Of a stretch of 64,000 bases of DNA, positions 49,510 through 59,960 are shown in pieces. How positions within the stretch are numbered: the first letter of the stretch is position 1; every line of letters starts with the position of its first letter. A model generated the notes under the pieces. It worked only from the letters and a program-made list of their open reading frames with translations, ran no database searches and was not told the DNA's origin. Source of the DNA: Isotricha intestinalis (taxonomy: Eukaryota; Ciliophora; Litostomatea; Vestibuliferida; Isotrichidae); the NCBI GenBank assembly GCA_023807065.1, contig JAJJLU010000350.1:1-64000 (forward strand), written 5' to 3'. Both the position numbers and the translations under genes were made by a program.

Positions 49510-51183
49510 TTATTGATTTTCCAATAAGTTTAAAGCTTCATCAATTCTCGAAGTCAAGCTATTATAATTTGTAGTAATATCATATATTTCTCTAATATCT
49601 TCAATACCAAGAATCATTCCAGTAATTCTTCCAATAGTATCAATAGTAAAGTTCTTTTTATGTGCAAGAGGATGTTGTTCAATTTTTTTAAATAAAAATT
49701 CTCCAAGATAATCTTTTTTAGCTTCTATGGTTTCAAGAGAATCTAAATATTGTGAATTAGGTTCATCTTCTTTATTAGTATTATTAACATTATTATTTGT
49801 ATTATTTTTATTATTATTAATATTATTATTATGAACATTTTGATTATTTTTTGGATTTTTATTCACTCTTTTATTATTATTTCCATTAAAATATCTTCTT
49901 TGAGAATAATTATTGTAAGGAATCATTGGTATAGGATTACCCATAATTAATGGGAATCTATTCATTGGATTAGATTGTAATTTATTCAAAAATGGTTTTC
50001 TTTCATATTTAGGCATAAATAATGATATTATTACTGGTCTTTTTGAATTTTCATATCCTGGTAAATTTTTTTCATTTAATTCTTCTATTGCTTTTGATGC
50101 ACTTTCTGGATTTGTATAACATACATATCCAAATCCTCTTGATTGTTCTATTTCTTTTAATTCATCTTTTATTTTTGTTACTAATGTAAATTTAGATATT
50201 TTTACTGATTTTATTTCTCCATATTTACTAAATATTTCTCTTAATTTTTCATCCGTTAAATCATATGGTAAATTTTTAATGTATAAATTACAATTTTTAA
50301 ATTCTTGATTTAATTTATTATTTATATCTCCAATTTTTGAAATTAATATTCTTTTTCTTTCTGATTTTTTTTGAAGTAAATCAACATATAATCCTATTTC
50401 ACTATTTGCAATTATTTTATCATTCATTTCTTCTTTTGCTTTTAAAGCACTTTCAGATTTTGAATAAACAATAATTGCAAATTTCCTTCCATTATTATCA
50501 AGAATTATTTTAGACCAAGTTATTTCACCGAATTTTTTAAATAAATCTTTCATATCATTTTCATTTATTTTATCAGGAATATTTTTAATATAAATTGAAT
50601 TATTACCTAAATTAGATTGTAATCTTTCATTTTTCTTTTGAAAATGTTCAATTTCTAAAACACTATTCCAAATTTTTTTTTTATTTAATTCTTTAATAGC
50701 ATTTTCAGCTGAATCAAGAGAATAATAATTTATATAACCATAACCTAATAAATTTCCATCTTCATCTTCGCAAATTTTAATAGAAATAATTTCACCATAT
50801 TTATTAAATAATTCAAAAACTTCTCTAGGTTTAACTTCAGGGGGAATTCCTTTTACAAATATATTTGAAGTATTATTATATCTAATACTATTATCTTTTT
50901 CATGCCACATTATATTTAATGCTTTTCCTTTTAATCTTTTCATATTTAAATTATTTCTTGCATCATTTGCTTTATCATGATCTTTAAATATTATTGTAGC
51001 TTTCGGTTTTCTTGTATTGAAAAAATCATAATTTTTAGAATTTCTTTCTATTTGAATCATTAAAATATTATCTTTATATTCAGAAAAAAAATCTTCTAAT
51101 TCAGTATCTAATATATTATCTGGAAGTTCACTTATAAATAATACTGTTTTACCAAGTTGATTTTGTGTATTTAATGTATTCAT
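49510..51183 (-). CDS. PABPC: Cytoplasmic poly(A)-binding protein
   Basis: 557 residues with the PABP layout. Four RRMs lie at about 11-92, 106-180, 196-275 and 297-390, with RNP2/RNP1 pairs such as NIFVKGI / LGYGYINY and NLYIKNL / RGFGYVCY. RRM1 is the most diverged (TVLFISEL, KATIIF). A Pro/Met/Asn-rich linker follows, then a C-terminal MLLE domain (about 485-555, DYLGEFLFKKIEQHPLA, IGRITGMILGI, NYNSLTSRIDEALNLL). The MLLE pocket motif KITGMLLE is changed to RITGMILG. It binds mRNA poly(A) tails and recruits PAM2 proteins, in translation and mRNA stability. Divergent from the BCNT gene 101 bases away. Confidence 0.9.
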   Translation of the reverse strand: MNTLNTQNQLGKTVLFISELPDNILDTELEDFFSEYKDNILMIQIERNSKNYDFFNTRKPKATIIFKDHDKANDARNNLNMKRLKGKALNIMWHEKDNSIRYNNTSNIFVKGIPPEVKPREVFELFNKYGEIISIKICEDEDGNLLGYGYINYYSLDSAENAIKELNKKKIWNSVLEIEHFQKKNERLQSNLGNNSIYIKNIPDKINENDMKDLFKKFGEITWSKIILDNNGRKFAIIVYSKSESALKAKEEMNDKIIANSEIGLYVDLLQKKSERKRILISKIGDINNKLNQEFKNCNLYIKNLPYDLTDEKLREIFSKYGEIKSVKISKFTLVTKIKDELKEIEQSRGFGYVCYTNPESASKAIEELNEKNLPGYENSKRPVIISLFMPKYERKPFLNKLQSNPMNRFPLIMGNPIPMIPYNNYSQRRYFNGNNNKRVNKNPKNNQNVHNNNINNNKNNTNNNVNNTNKEDEPNSQYLDSLETIEAKKDYLGEFLFKKIEQHPLAHKKNFTIDTIGRITGMILGIEDIREIYDITTNYNSLTSRIDEALNLLENQ

Positions 51184-51284
51184 TTTTTAGATATAAATAA
51201 ATGATATAAATTTAATTAATTGCTTATTAATTATTTTATACAAATTAATTTTTTATTTAAGTAATAAATTAATATAAGAAAAAA

Positions 51285-51956
51285 ATGAATGAACTTTTTA
51301 CTAAAGAATTTGATTCTGATTCAAATGATGATGAATATATTCCTTCTAAAAAGGAAATAGAACAATCAAATGAAGAAATGAAAAATAAAAAAAAAGAAAA
51401 TATAAAAGTAAATAAAAGTAAAGTAGATGCTATTTGGGAAAAATTAAAACAACTAAGAAATTCAAATAATGATAATATTAATTTAAAAAATGAAAATTCA
51501 AATAATAATTATAAAAAGAATACAATTAATGATATAGAAAAAGAAAAAAAATTAGAAGAAGAAATAAAAGAAGCTATTAAAAAATCAAAAGAAGTTAAAC
51601 AAAAAACAGTAAGTGAAAAATATTATTTCGCGGGACAAGAATTTGAAGAAAAAAAAGAAATTAGCGAGAAAGAAGTTGAAAAAATAAAAAAAAAAAGAAC
51701 AAATAAAGAATTAGATGCAATAATAAATGAAATAGCAAAAAAAAGAAATATTAGTACTATGGATAAATCTAAAAAAGATTGGAAAAATTATGTAGAAAAA
51801 AATAATATTGAAAAAGAATTAATGAATAATAGGAAAGATGGTTTTCTTGGTAAAAAAAAATTTATTGATGAAACAAATGAAATTGTAACTGAACAAAATA
51901 GAGTTTCTATTAAAAAAGCAAAATATGCTTATGAAAATAAAGTAAATGGTAAATAA
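51285..51956 (+). CDS. BCNT-domain protein (CFDP1/SWC5 family)
   Basis: 223 residues. The acidic N-terminus (EFDSDSNDDEYIPSKKE) matches the DEF/Y histone-binding motif of Swc5/CFDP1. A coiled-coil-like charged middle follows. The BCNT domain occupies about 150-220: MDKSKKDWKNYVEKNNIEKE, MNNRKDGFLGKKKFIDETNE. In yeast, Swc5 is a subunit of the SWR1 remodeller that loads H2A.Z; in animals CFDP1 is associated with SRCAP. A nuclear role is expected. The last residues (AKYAYENKVNGK) are ciliate-variable. Confidence 0.85.
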   Translation: MNELFTKEFDSDSNDDEYIPSKKEIEQSNEEMKNKKKENIKVNKSKVDAIWEKLKQLRNSNNDNINLKNENSNNNYKKNTINDIEKEKKLEEEIKEAIKKSKEVKQKTVSEKYYFAGQEFEEKKEISEKEVEKIKKKRTNKELDAIINEIAKKRNISTMDKSKKDWKNYVEKNNIEKELMNNRKDGFLGKKKFIDETNEIVTEQNRVSIKKAKYAYENKVNGK

Positions 51957-52506
51957 ATTTTTTATAAATTTAATGATTATATAATTTTATTTTAAGGAAT
52001 GTTATTCAAGCTTTATAAACTTTTAATAAATGATATTATCTAATTATTAAAATTTTTAATTAGTTTCAAGATAATAAAAGTGAAAACTTATTTAATGAAA
52101 AAGAAGAAGGATTTTCCAAGATTGATTAGTTTTTTTTAATTTAATTAAAAAGACTTTTATATTTAAAGGATTAGGGTTAATGCTTTCCTAAATTTAATGA
52201 AATAAATGAAAAACTTTTCAATAATATTATTTTTATATATAATAAATAATTTAATTCATATAAAAAAGAAAATATTAATTTCTTTTTGTAATTTTATTTA
52301 TATTCTAATTCATACAATTTTAAAAAATATTTTATTGAATGAATAATATATTTTACTTCAAAAATAAATAATATCATTTTTAAATATATCTTATACATAA
52401 ATACTTTTAATTATTGTTTAATTAAAAGTAAAAATATCATTTAACAATATTTACCATAAACTATATAAAATCAAACCAAACAAACTAAAAAAAATAAACA
52501 CAACAA
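51957..52506. other. Convergent intergenic region
   Basis: About 550 bases of A/T-rich sequence between two gene 3' ends; no feature seen beyond one mixed patch (AAAGGATTAGGGTTAATGCT near 52165). Confidence 0.5.
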
Positions 52507-54621
52507 TCATTCTTCTTCTCCCTTTAAATAAATCATAACAACAGTAATATCATCAATAATAACATCATTTTTTTCCCAATATTTCCTAGCTTTTTCAACT
52601 AAATGTTCAGTATTCTCTTTAATATAATTTATATCTTTATATCTATAAACAAATCTTCCTACTTTTTCATTACTCATAAATTCCCATAAACCATCACTTC
52701 CAATAACAATAAAATTATAATTATCATCATCAATAAAAAATTCTTTTATTTCAGGATCACTACAAACTCCAATTTCTTTAGCAACAGAATCACCAATAGA
52801 TCTACTCATTGCAATTCCAGGATATTTTTTTCCTTTAACCCAAACTCTCATTGGGCCAATTTCTTCATTATCTTCTATTATTTTTCTTAATTCTCCTCCA
52901 TTTTTCTCTATTCTCTCTTTTTCTTCTAAATTTTCAGGTTTTTGATCTTTTGATAATTCTATTATATTTCTTTTATCTTTTATCATTATTGCTCGAGAAT
53001 CTCCTATATTTACACTTATTATTTTATTTCCTATTATAAATAACAATATACATGTTGTTCCTGAAAATGTGCTGTCTATTTCATCACTGTCAAATAATGA
53101 TTCTTCTGATTGTTTTATTGAGTCTTTTATAAAAAAATAATTTTTTTTCTTTAATAAGGAATATATACTTTCTATTGTTTTTTTAGATTTTATTTCTTTA
53201 TTTGTTATATAATAATTTGTTAGGAAATTTACTATATATTTACTTACTAAATGACCACTTGAACCATGACCATCAAATATACCAAATATATTGAAATCTG
53301 GGAAACCATTAATTTTTTCTATTTTTAAATATGAGTCTTGATTTGTTTTTGTTGTTACATTATCTTTTTTACCTGCTCTCGAATATATATATGATGCTTT
53401 AATATAATTTCCTTCTTTTATTCTTGCTCTTAATTTTAAACTACATGTATTATTATTAATAATGTTAGTGTTATTACCGTTGATATTAATATTGCCATTC
53501 TTTTCGCTATTATTATTTATATTGTTATTATCTGTTAAAGAAGGATTTAATTTATTAATATTATTATTTGTGTCTATTATTGTTTCTGTTTTTATTGTGT
53601 TATAATTGTCATTTAATAATCTATATTTATTGTCTTTTGAAATTGGTTTTTCATTTTTGTTTTTTTCAAAGAATTCTAACTTTTTTATTAAATTTATTTC
53701 TCTTATTTCTTTTAGTTCTTGAGATTTTTTTAATATATTATTATTAGAATTTTTTTCCTTTATATCAGAGATTTTCCTTGAAGGAAAAATAATATCTTCA
53801 CTTTTTTGTAGATTTTTTCTTACTTCAAAATTATTTAATTCTTTATCTTTTGAATTGGAATATCGATTCAATGATAAATTGTTTTTATCATAAAGTTTAG
53901 AAATATTTTTATCAGTAAATAATTTATTTATAAATTTATTATTTTCCATATCATTATTTTCACTATATTTAATTTTATCAATATTTTTTTTATGATTCAT
54001 TAAAAAATCATTTTTACTATAATTTTGAATTTGAGGTTCAAATAATTGATTATTTACATAATATTCTCTTTCTACATTATAATTATTATTATTATTGTCA
54101 GAATTATTTAAAATTTCATTTTTAAATATATTATGTTTAATTGCTAAATTTTTTCTTCTTTTTTTTTCTCTTATTCGGTATTCTTCATCATAATTATTAT
54201 ATTGGTCAAGTATATGTTCATGTTTTATTAAATCAATTGTGCGACTATTAAAAAAAATTTTTGTAGGTTTATTTTTAGATTGATTCTTTGAATTTTCTTG
54301 ATTTAAAACGTTGTTTCCTATTTCACTAAAATAATTTTTTTTAGAATTAATTTTAATACTATTATCCGAAGATTTCATTTTTATGTATTTCTGACTATCT
54401 GAATAAAACAAAGGTGAATTTGAATTAGAAAAAAGATTAAATTGATATCTATTATTTGGAGTTTTTACCGATTCATTATTTCTTGATAATGAATTGGATG
54501 GATTGACAAATAAATTTTCTATATTTTGTTTTAAATATTTTTCTCGAAATATTGATGAATTTTCTTTCTTTTGTTTTTCATAATCAAAATCTTGAGAATA
54601 CACTTTTGAAATTGAATTCAT
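52507..54621 (-). CDS. PP2C-family protein phosphatase with long disordered N-terminus
   Basis: 704 residues from the ATG at 54619-54621 (MNSISKVYSQDFDYEKQKKE). The frame stays open 13 codons further upstream, but only to a TTG, so I use the ATG. Residues 1-395 are Asn/Lys/Ser-rich and disordered. The PP2C domain spans about 400-700: KTNQDSYLKIEKI, FGIFDGHGSSGHLVSKYIVN (metal-binding DGHG), SGTTCILLFI, VNIGDSRAIMI, AMSRSIGDSVAKEIGVCSDP, VIGSDGLWEFMSNE and DDITVVMIYL. All metal-coordinating Asp residues are present, so it is a predicted active Mn/Mg-dependent Ser/Thr phosphatase of the cytosol or nucleus. Confidence 0.92.
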   Translation of the reverse strand: MNSISKVYSQDFDYEKQKKENSSIFREKYLKQNIENLFVNPSNSLSRNNESVKTPNNRYQFNLFSNSNSPLFYSDSQKYIKMKSSDNSIKINSKKNYFSEIGNNVLNQENSKNQSKNKPTKIFFNSRTIDLIKHEHILDQYNNYDEEYRIREKKRRKNLAIKHNIFKNEILNNSDNNNNNYNVEREYYVNNQLFEPQIQNYSKNDFLMNHKKNIDKIKYSENNDMENNKFINKLFTDKNISKLYDKNNLSLNRYSNSKDKELNNFEVRKNLQKSEDIIFPSRKISDIKEKNSNNNILKKSQELKEIREINLIKKLEFFEKNKNEKPISKDNKYRLLNDNYNTIKTETIIDTNNNINKLNPSLTDNNNINNNSEKNGNININGNNTNIINNNTCSLKLRARIKEGNYIKASYIYSRAGKKDNVTTKTNQDSYLKIEKINGFPDFNIFGIFDGHGSSGHLVSKYIVNFLTNYYITNKEIKSKKTIESIYSLLKKKNYFFIKDSIKQSEESLFDSDEIDSTFSGTTCILLFIIGNKIISVNIGDSRAIMIKDKRNIIELSKDQKPENLEEKERIEKNGGELRKIIEDNEEIGPMRVWVKGKKYPGIAMSRSIGDSVAKEIGVCSDPEIKEFFIDDDNYNFIVIGSDGLWEFMSNEKVGRFVYRYKDINYIKENTEHLVEKARKYWEKNDVIIDDITVVMIYLKGEEE

Positions 54622-55196
54622 TTTTTTCAATAATATTTCTTTTAATCTGAAAAATAACAAATTATGATATATATAAATAAATTAATTTGTTTTAATCTTT
54701 AATTATATATTAATTTTGAATTTTATTAGAACAAATACTAATAAAAAAATTTTTATAAAAAAAACTACTTTAGTTTTATATATAATGTTATATTAAATAA
54801 TTTAAATGATTTAACAAGTATAATCTATACTTTTAAAAAATTTCTTCTTAAAGGATAAAGTCTTATAAAATGACTCAAAAGATATAAAAAAAAGAATAAT
54901 AAGATAATAGAATAATGGATAATATTTTTTTAAGATTAACTTATTAAGATAAACAATAAATATAATATAAAGCTTAGGGATATATATAAAAGAAAAAGAA
55001 AATGGAAATTATTATCTTCTTTTAAATATATATAAAAGCTAAACAATTAAATAATATTTAATAAAAATATATTTTTCCTCCATAAAAATTAATAATAAAA
55101 ATTTATAAATAGATTTATTCTTAAAAAGTTATTTCCTTTATTACACAAATTTGAATACAAAAAATTATTTATATATTAACTTGTTTTCATATTATT
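54622..55196. other. Intergenic, no gene seen
   Basis: About 575 bases between the phosphatase start and the 3' end of the carboxypeptidase gene, A/T-rich with purine runs around 54900-55030. No frame or RNA supported. Confidence 0.5.
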
Positions 55197-57965
55197 TTAA
55201 TTATTATAATCATATTTCTGTATTTTCCCACTGAAATCATTATTTTTAGTTATATTATCACTTAATTTAATAGGTCTTGAAATATTAAAAGCATTTGATA
55301 AGGATTTAAGTGTATAATTTATACTAGAATTCTTATTATAATTTTGATTATTAGTAAAATTTTTTTGTAAATTAAACAAACTATAATTTTCACCATTATT
55401 ATATTTTTCAATATAATTAGAAAACATTTCTCCATTATTCATTAATGGTGTTTTAAAACTTTTAACCCTTTTTTTATTAATACTTCCATATTTTTGAAAA
55501 ATATAATCAGTAACAGTAGTAGTTTTATTTAATATATTTGTATTAGTATTTTTTGCAGTTAAAATTTGAAAAGAACCAATAAAATAAGACCAATGCATTT
55601 TAAAAAATATATCTTCTGTTTGAGTATGAGAATCTACCATAATTTTTTCATTAGAAATTATTTTTTTTTTATTGTTTAAGTGTAAAGAATTAATACTTGA
55701 AGTTTTTATTTTAAAAGAAGGCATTTGAGAAATTTTCTTTTTAATTTGAAGATTTTCTTTTTTTATTTCTGAAAAAAATCTATTATTATTTTTCTTCCCA
55801 TCACTTGTGTTTAATTTAGGTAAAGCTAAATTTGTCGAAGTTAAATTTTTATTATTATTATTATTATTATTATCATTATTTATTTCTCTAAAAGTTGAAT
55901 TTTTTTTCATATTTGAAAATAAATTTGTTCTTTTACCATTAGATCTTTTTTTCTTTAATTTCTTTTTTTTTGGTTTTCGAGGTAATAATTTTCTTAATTC
56001 TTCCATATCTAAATTATCTCCACTTGGATCACTTTCACTATCACTTTCAGAACTTATATTTTCTTCTTCACTATTTTTCTTTTTATTTTTATCATTTTTT
56101 TTATTAATAACATTATCAATATATTCATTAAATTCACTTTCAATTTTCTGAATTTCATTTTCTCTTTTTTCTTTTAAAACATTATAATTATTTAAAATAT
56201 TAATTCCAATTTTCATTTTATTATGATAAAATAAATATAAAATTCCAATACAAATATCTCTTCCAATTTCTTTTAATTTTTCTACTGTAATATATTGATT
56301 TTTATATTTTCCGTTAACACAACCAAAATAAGAAGTTTCTAAAGTAACAACATTTTCAATATCAAATTCCCTAAATAAATTTATTCTTCCAGTTCCATTT
56401 TTAAACTTAGGCATTTTAAAAGAAGATTTTTCAAAAGAAATAATATTACTAATTTTTCCACAGATAAAAGGAAAAAACTTACAATAAGAAAAATCTTCAT
56501 TTTTATGATTAGCATAAAAGAAAGAATTAAAAGCACCAAAATGACCATGAAAATCAACAATACATTCAATATTATTTTTATGATTAAATTTCATAATTAA
56601 TTCTTTAGAATAATAAATTTCAGGATGTAAAAATTCATCAGGATGACTCCATCTTCTATTCAAATCACAACCAGCAAAAGAAGTTCTTGTATTACCACAA
56701 ATAACACCATCTACATTAATCATTGGAATAATTTTAAAAATAAATTTATCTCTTAAAAATTTTGCCTCATCACTTTCACCTAATAAAAAATCTATTGCTC
56801 CTTTCATTTTCCATGAACCAACTGTTTCACTTGGATGTTGTCTTGCTAATAATACTATTCCTTTCTTTTTTATTGAATCTTCTTTATAATTATTTAAATT
56901 TGAATTATTTATTGTTATATAATGTACTTCATTTCCTGCTAATGTTTGACATAATGTTTTTGTGTGAAAAAAAGGGTATTTGTTATTTTCATATTTTATA
57001 TAATAATTTAAATCTTTGTTTAAATCTGTATATGTATATGGAATACAATTTGCAAAATAAATTTCATCATTTTCATATTTTGATGTGTAATTAAAGGATA
57101 ATGTATAAAAATATTGTCTTGTTCCTTTTGATAATCTATATAAATGATTTTTATAATATTTTACTAATTCTTTTGTGTGATGCCAACTTACTTTTTTTTC
57201 CTCGAATAATTTTTTCGAATAAATCCATATTTTTATTCCATTTGAATATTTTGTTGATTGACGTAAAAGATTTAATATTGAAAAATTTACTGTTTTTCCT
57301 ATTTTCATATTATTTACTTTAAAAAAAAACCATTGAGTATATCCTAAAGTATTAGTATCATTATGTAAAAAAAGTTGATATTTATCTATTTTATCTATAT
57401 TATTTTCATCATCAAATTTTTCGGTTAAATATGCTAATTGTAAATTTCCACTTTCAAATTTACTTTCAAATATTAATGTATCTTCTAAGTTAAAACCATT
57501 ATTTTTTATTAAATTTTCTGGTAAATAATCTTCTTCATTTATATTATTATTATTATTTTTTTTCTTTCTTTTAATTGTACTTTCAAATTCATTTAAATTA
57601 ACAATATTACCAATAGAAACTTTTCCTTCTTCATTTGGTTTTTCTTTAGTATAAACTAATTTTTTTAACATTTTATAAGAATTAATATATAATTCAAAAA
57701 TATTTTCTTGTAATAAAGTTTTATAATTTTCTCCTTCATTTAAAGTAAATTCTTCTTCATATTCATTGTCACTTTTAAAATTAGGAAGTTCAATAATTGA
57801 TATATTTTTACCAAATTTAGGTTGTTGAATTGGAATTACTTGTCTTTCAATTAAAGGATTTGCTGGAGGAAGTGCAATTGTCTTTTTTTTATTTAAAGAA
57901 TCCAAATTTATTTTTAAATTTGGTCTAGAATAAAAATTTTGAAACACATTAGGCTTCTTTTCCAT
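55197..57965 (-). CDS. Cytosolic carboxypeptidase, M14D (tubulin deglutamylase type)
   Basis: 922 residues. The CCP-specific N-domain is at about 150-330 (FESKFESGNLQLAYL, NDTNTLGYTQWFFFKVNN). The M14 catalytic domain is at about 365-610. Zinc ligands: H377 and E380 (RQHPSE) and H473 (DFHGH). Substrate Arg and Asn are in CDLNRRW. The general base is E543 in TLETSYFG. The N-domain and motifs are those of CCP/AGBL enzymes, which trim glutamates from tubulin tails and regulate cilia length and motility. The C-terminal 300 residues are disordered with a Lys-rich segment (KPKKKKLKKKRSNGK). The exact CCP subtype needs a tree. Confidence 0.9.
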   Translation of the reverse strand: MEKKPNVFQNFYSRPNLKINLDSLNKKKTIALPPANPLIERQVIPIQQPKFGKNISIIELPNFKSDNEYEEEFTLNEGENYKTLLQENIFELYINSYKMLKKLVYTKEKPNEEGKVSIGNIVNLNEFESTIKRKKKNNNNNINEEDYLPENLIKNNGFNLEDTLIFESKFESGNLQLAYLTEKFDDENNIDKIDKYQLFLHNDTNTLGYTQWFFFKVNNMKIGKTVNFSILNLLRQSTKYSNGIKIWIYSKKLFEEKKVSWHHTKELVKYYKNHLYRLSKGTRQYFYTLSFNYTSKYENDEIYFANCIPYTYTDLNKDLNYYIKYENNKYPFFHTKTLCQTLAGNEVHYITINNSNLNNYKEDSIKKKGIVLLARQHPSETVGSWKMKGAIDFLLGESDEAKFLRDKFIFKIIPMINVDGVICGNTRTSFAGCDLNRRWSHPDEFLHPEIYYSKELIMKFNHKNNIECIVDFHGHFGAFNSFFYANHKNEDFSYCKFFPFICGKISNIISFEKSSFKMPKFKNGTGRINLFREFDIENVVTLETSYFGCVNGKYKNQYITVEKLKEIGRDICIGILYLFYHNKMKIGINILNNYNVLKEKRENEIQKIESEFNEYIDNVINKKNDKNKKKNSEEENISSESDSESDPSGDNLDMEELRKLLPRKPKKKKLKKKRSNGKRTNLFSNMKKNSTFREINNDNNNNNNNKNLTSTNLALPKLNTSDGKKNNNRFFSEIKKENLQIKKKISQMPSFKIKTSSINSLHLNNKKKIISNEKIMVDSHTQTEDIFFKMHWSYFIGSFQILTAKNTNTNILNKTTTVTDYIFQKYGSINKKRVKSFKTPLMNNGEMFSNYIEKYNNGENYSLFNLQKNFTNNQNYNKNSSINYTLKSLSNAFNISRPIKLSDNITKNNDFSGKIQKYDYNN

Positions 57966-58132
57966 ATAAAAATTATTTTTTAATTTTATATTTAATAATA
58001 TTTATTTATAAAAAATTATAACAAAATTTAAATTAAATTTATTGTGAAAAAAAAAGAAAAATTAAATAATTGATTTCCTTTTTATTTTTAGTATTCTATA
58101 TTTTTTCATTAAATTTAAAATTTGTGAAAGGA

Positions 58133-58756
58133 TTAATTTATTTTATAAATATCATAACTTTGGTTTTTTATTAAATTGTTATTTAAATTTTTAAATTGAG
58201 ATATAAATTGATTTATTTCTTGATTTTTTAACAATGTTTTCTTAAAACTATATTCATCATTATTTATTCTTTTATTTAATTCATGATTTTTTATTGATAA
58301 ATCTTTTAATTCATCTTTAATATAATTAATATTATCATTTAATTTAATTGTATTAATTTGTAATTTTTTAAATTCTTCAAAAGCTTTTGAATCTTGGTAA
58401 ACACAATATGAATTAACTTTATTTTCTAAATCTAAACAAGTTTTTTTTAATTGTATAATATCATTTGACATATTTTTTAAATCATAATAATAAGGATTAT
58501 TTTTAGTTTTTTCATTCCCATTTAAATCATATTTAAATGTTGTATTCATACTTACATTTTTTGCCCTTTTTAATATTTTTTCTTTTACTCTTTTATTTGC
58601 TACTGATTTCGCTTCTTTTCTTATTTTTTCATTTTCTTCATTATTTTTTTCAATAAATTTTTTAAATAAAAAATCCATTTTTTGCGAACTTGGATAATTG
58701 AAAACTTTAGATGATTCTTCATTTTTATTTTGACTTTTGGAATTTCTTTTTGACAT
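58133..58756 (-). CDS. Small coiled-coil protein, 207 residues
   Basis: Not recognised. A basic N-terminus (MSKRNSKSQNKNEESSK) is followed by helix-forming sequence (KKFIEKNNEENEKIRKEAKS) and coiled coil from about 90 to 195 (NDIIQLKKTCLDLENKVNSY through NDNINYIKDELKDLSIKNHE). No membrane segment. It is probably a structural or adaptor protein. It is divergent from the next gene across about 300 bases. Confidence 0.6.
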   Translation of the reverse strand: MSKRNSKSQNKNEESSKVFNYPSSQKMDFLFKKFIEKNNEENEKIRKEAKSVANKRVKEKILKRAKNVSMNTTFKYDLNGNEKTKNNPYYYDLKNMSNDIIQLKKTCLDLENKVNSYCVYQDSKAFEEFKKLQINTIKLNDNINYIKDELKDLSIKNHELNKRINNDEYSFKKTLLKNQEINQFISQFKNLNNNLIKNQSYDIYKIN

Positions 58757-59059
58757 AATTATTCAAAATTATTTATTTATTAAATTTCTTCATTAATAAT
58801 TCATATAAAAATTTCAAGAGATAATTTATTTTTTTTTAAACCAATTTTTACTTAAATAATTTTTATTTAAATTGTAATAAATTTGTAACTTTAAATATAA
58901 TATTTACTTTCTTTGATAAATTCCTTGTTTTCTTCTTATTAAAATTATTTAACTGAAATAATAATCTTTCTTATCACTAAATCTAATAAAAAAAATTAAA
59001 TAAAACATTTAATAGAAAATACATATAATGATTTTTTTAAATAACAATTTTATTATTTA
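58757..59059. other. Divergent intergenic region
   Basis: 303 A/T-rich bases between two start codons; presumably both promoters. Nothing else seen. Confidence 0.5.
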
Positions 59060-59905
59060 ATGGATGAGGAAAAAGTAGGAGATGCAGAACTTCAAAGTAA
59101 AATTATGATAACAGTAACAAAAAGACATGAACAATTAAATGAGATAAAAAAATATTATAGTATAAATAATACTGAATTATATAAAAATACAATAAATTTT
59201 GGTAAAAAAATATCATTAATAGAACAATTATATACTAAATCAGATTATAGATTTAAATGTGAAAATATATTATCATTAGCATTATCATTAGGAAGAGTCA
59301 TAGATTTAAATAATTCAATAAAAACAATATTAATATCTTTAAAAATATTTGAAGAACATCAAATTTTTTTAAAAAATTTAGGATTAACAAAAAATTACAT
59401 AACAAAAATATTTGAAAATAATGAATCAATACCTTTAACTCAAAATGAATTAATGAAAGAAAGAATAAAAGTAAATTCAGAAAATAATACTCCATCATTT
59501 AAAATGATAAGTGACTTTTATAATTCTTTAAATAATAATGAAAGCAATTTTTATAAATATTTTGAGAAATATTTATCTTTTGAAGATCAAAAACAAAGTT
59601 TAGAAGATTATACTTCAATGTTTACAAAAATAACAAGTGGAAGTTTTTCTCAAAGTTATAAATTTTATAGTAGAGTAAAACCATCTTTTGATTTTGATTA
59701 TCCAAGTATTATTGTAACTGCTTGTGATATTTATTTTATGCTTTATACTAAAATGATTGATAAAGTTTGTTCTCATCAAAATGTTTTTATATATTTAAAA
59801 AAATTAGATCAAGAAATTGTTCAGCATTTTATTAGTGTTGTTTATTATGATTTAGATATTTTATCTCAGTTTTTATTTAATAAAGAAAAGGAGAGTTTAA
59901 ATTAA
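59060..59905 (+). CDS. All-helical protein of unknown family, 281 residues
   Basis: Not recognised, but well-folded in character with little low-complexity sequence. The helical segments include CENILSLALSLGRVIDLNNS, NSIKTILISLKIFEEHQIFL, NFYKYFEKYLSFEDQKQSLE and IVTACDIYFMLYTKMIDKVC. A central TKITSGSFSQSYKFYSRVKP looks like a conserved loop. No signal peptide or TM; probably cytosolic. The lack of Asn runs makes a conserved function likely. A remote homology search would be informative. Confidence 0.7.
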   Translation: MDEEKVGDAELQSKIMITVTKRHEQLNEIKKYYSINNTELYKNTINFGKKISLIEQLYTKSDYRFKCENILSLALSLGRVIDLNNSIKTILISLKIFEEHQIFLKNLGLTKNYITKIFENNESIPLTQNELMKERIKVNSENNTPSFKMISDFYNSLNNNESNFYKYFEKYLSFEDQKQSLEDYTSMFTKITSGSFSQSYKFYSRVKPSFDFDYPSIIVTACDIYFMLYTKMIDKVCSHQNVFIYLKKLDQEIVQHFISVVYYDLDILSQFLFNKEKESLN

Positions 59906-59960
59906 AATATTTTAAAGAAATTTATACATAATATTAATTATTATTTTTTTTTTGTTTTAA

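Noticed and set aside
54619..54660. Thirteen extra in-frame codons before the PP2C start.
   Set aside because: They begin with TTG, not ATG; the first ATG is at 54619-54621.
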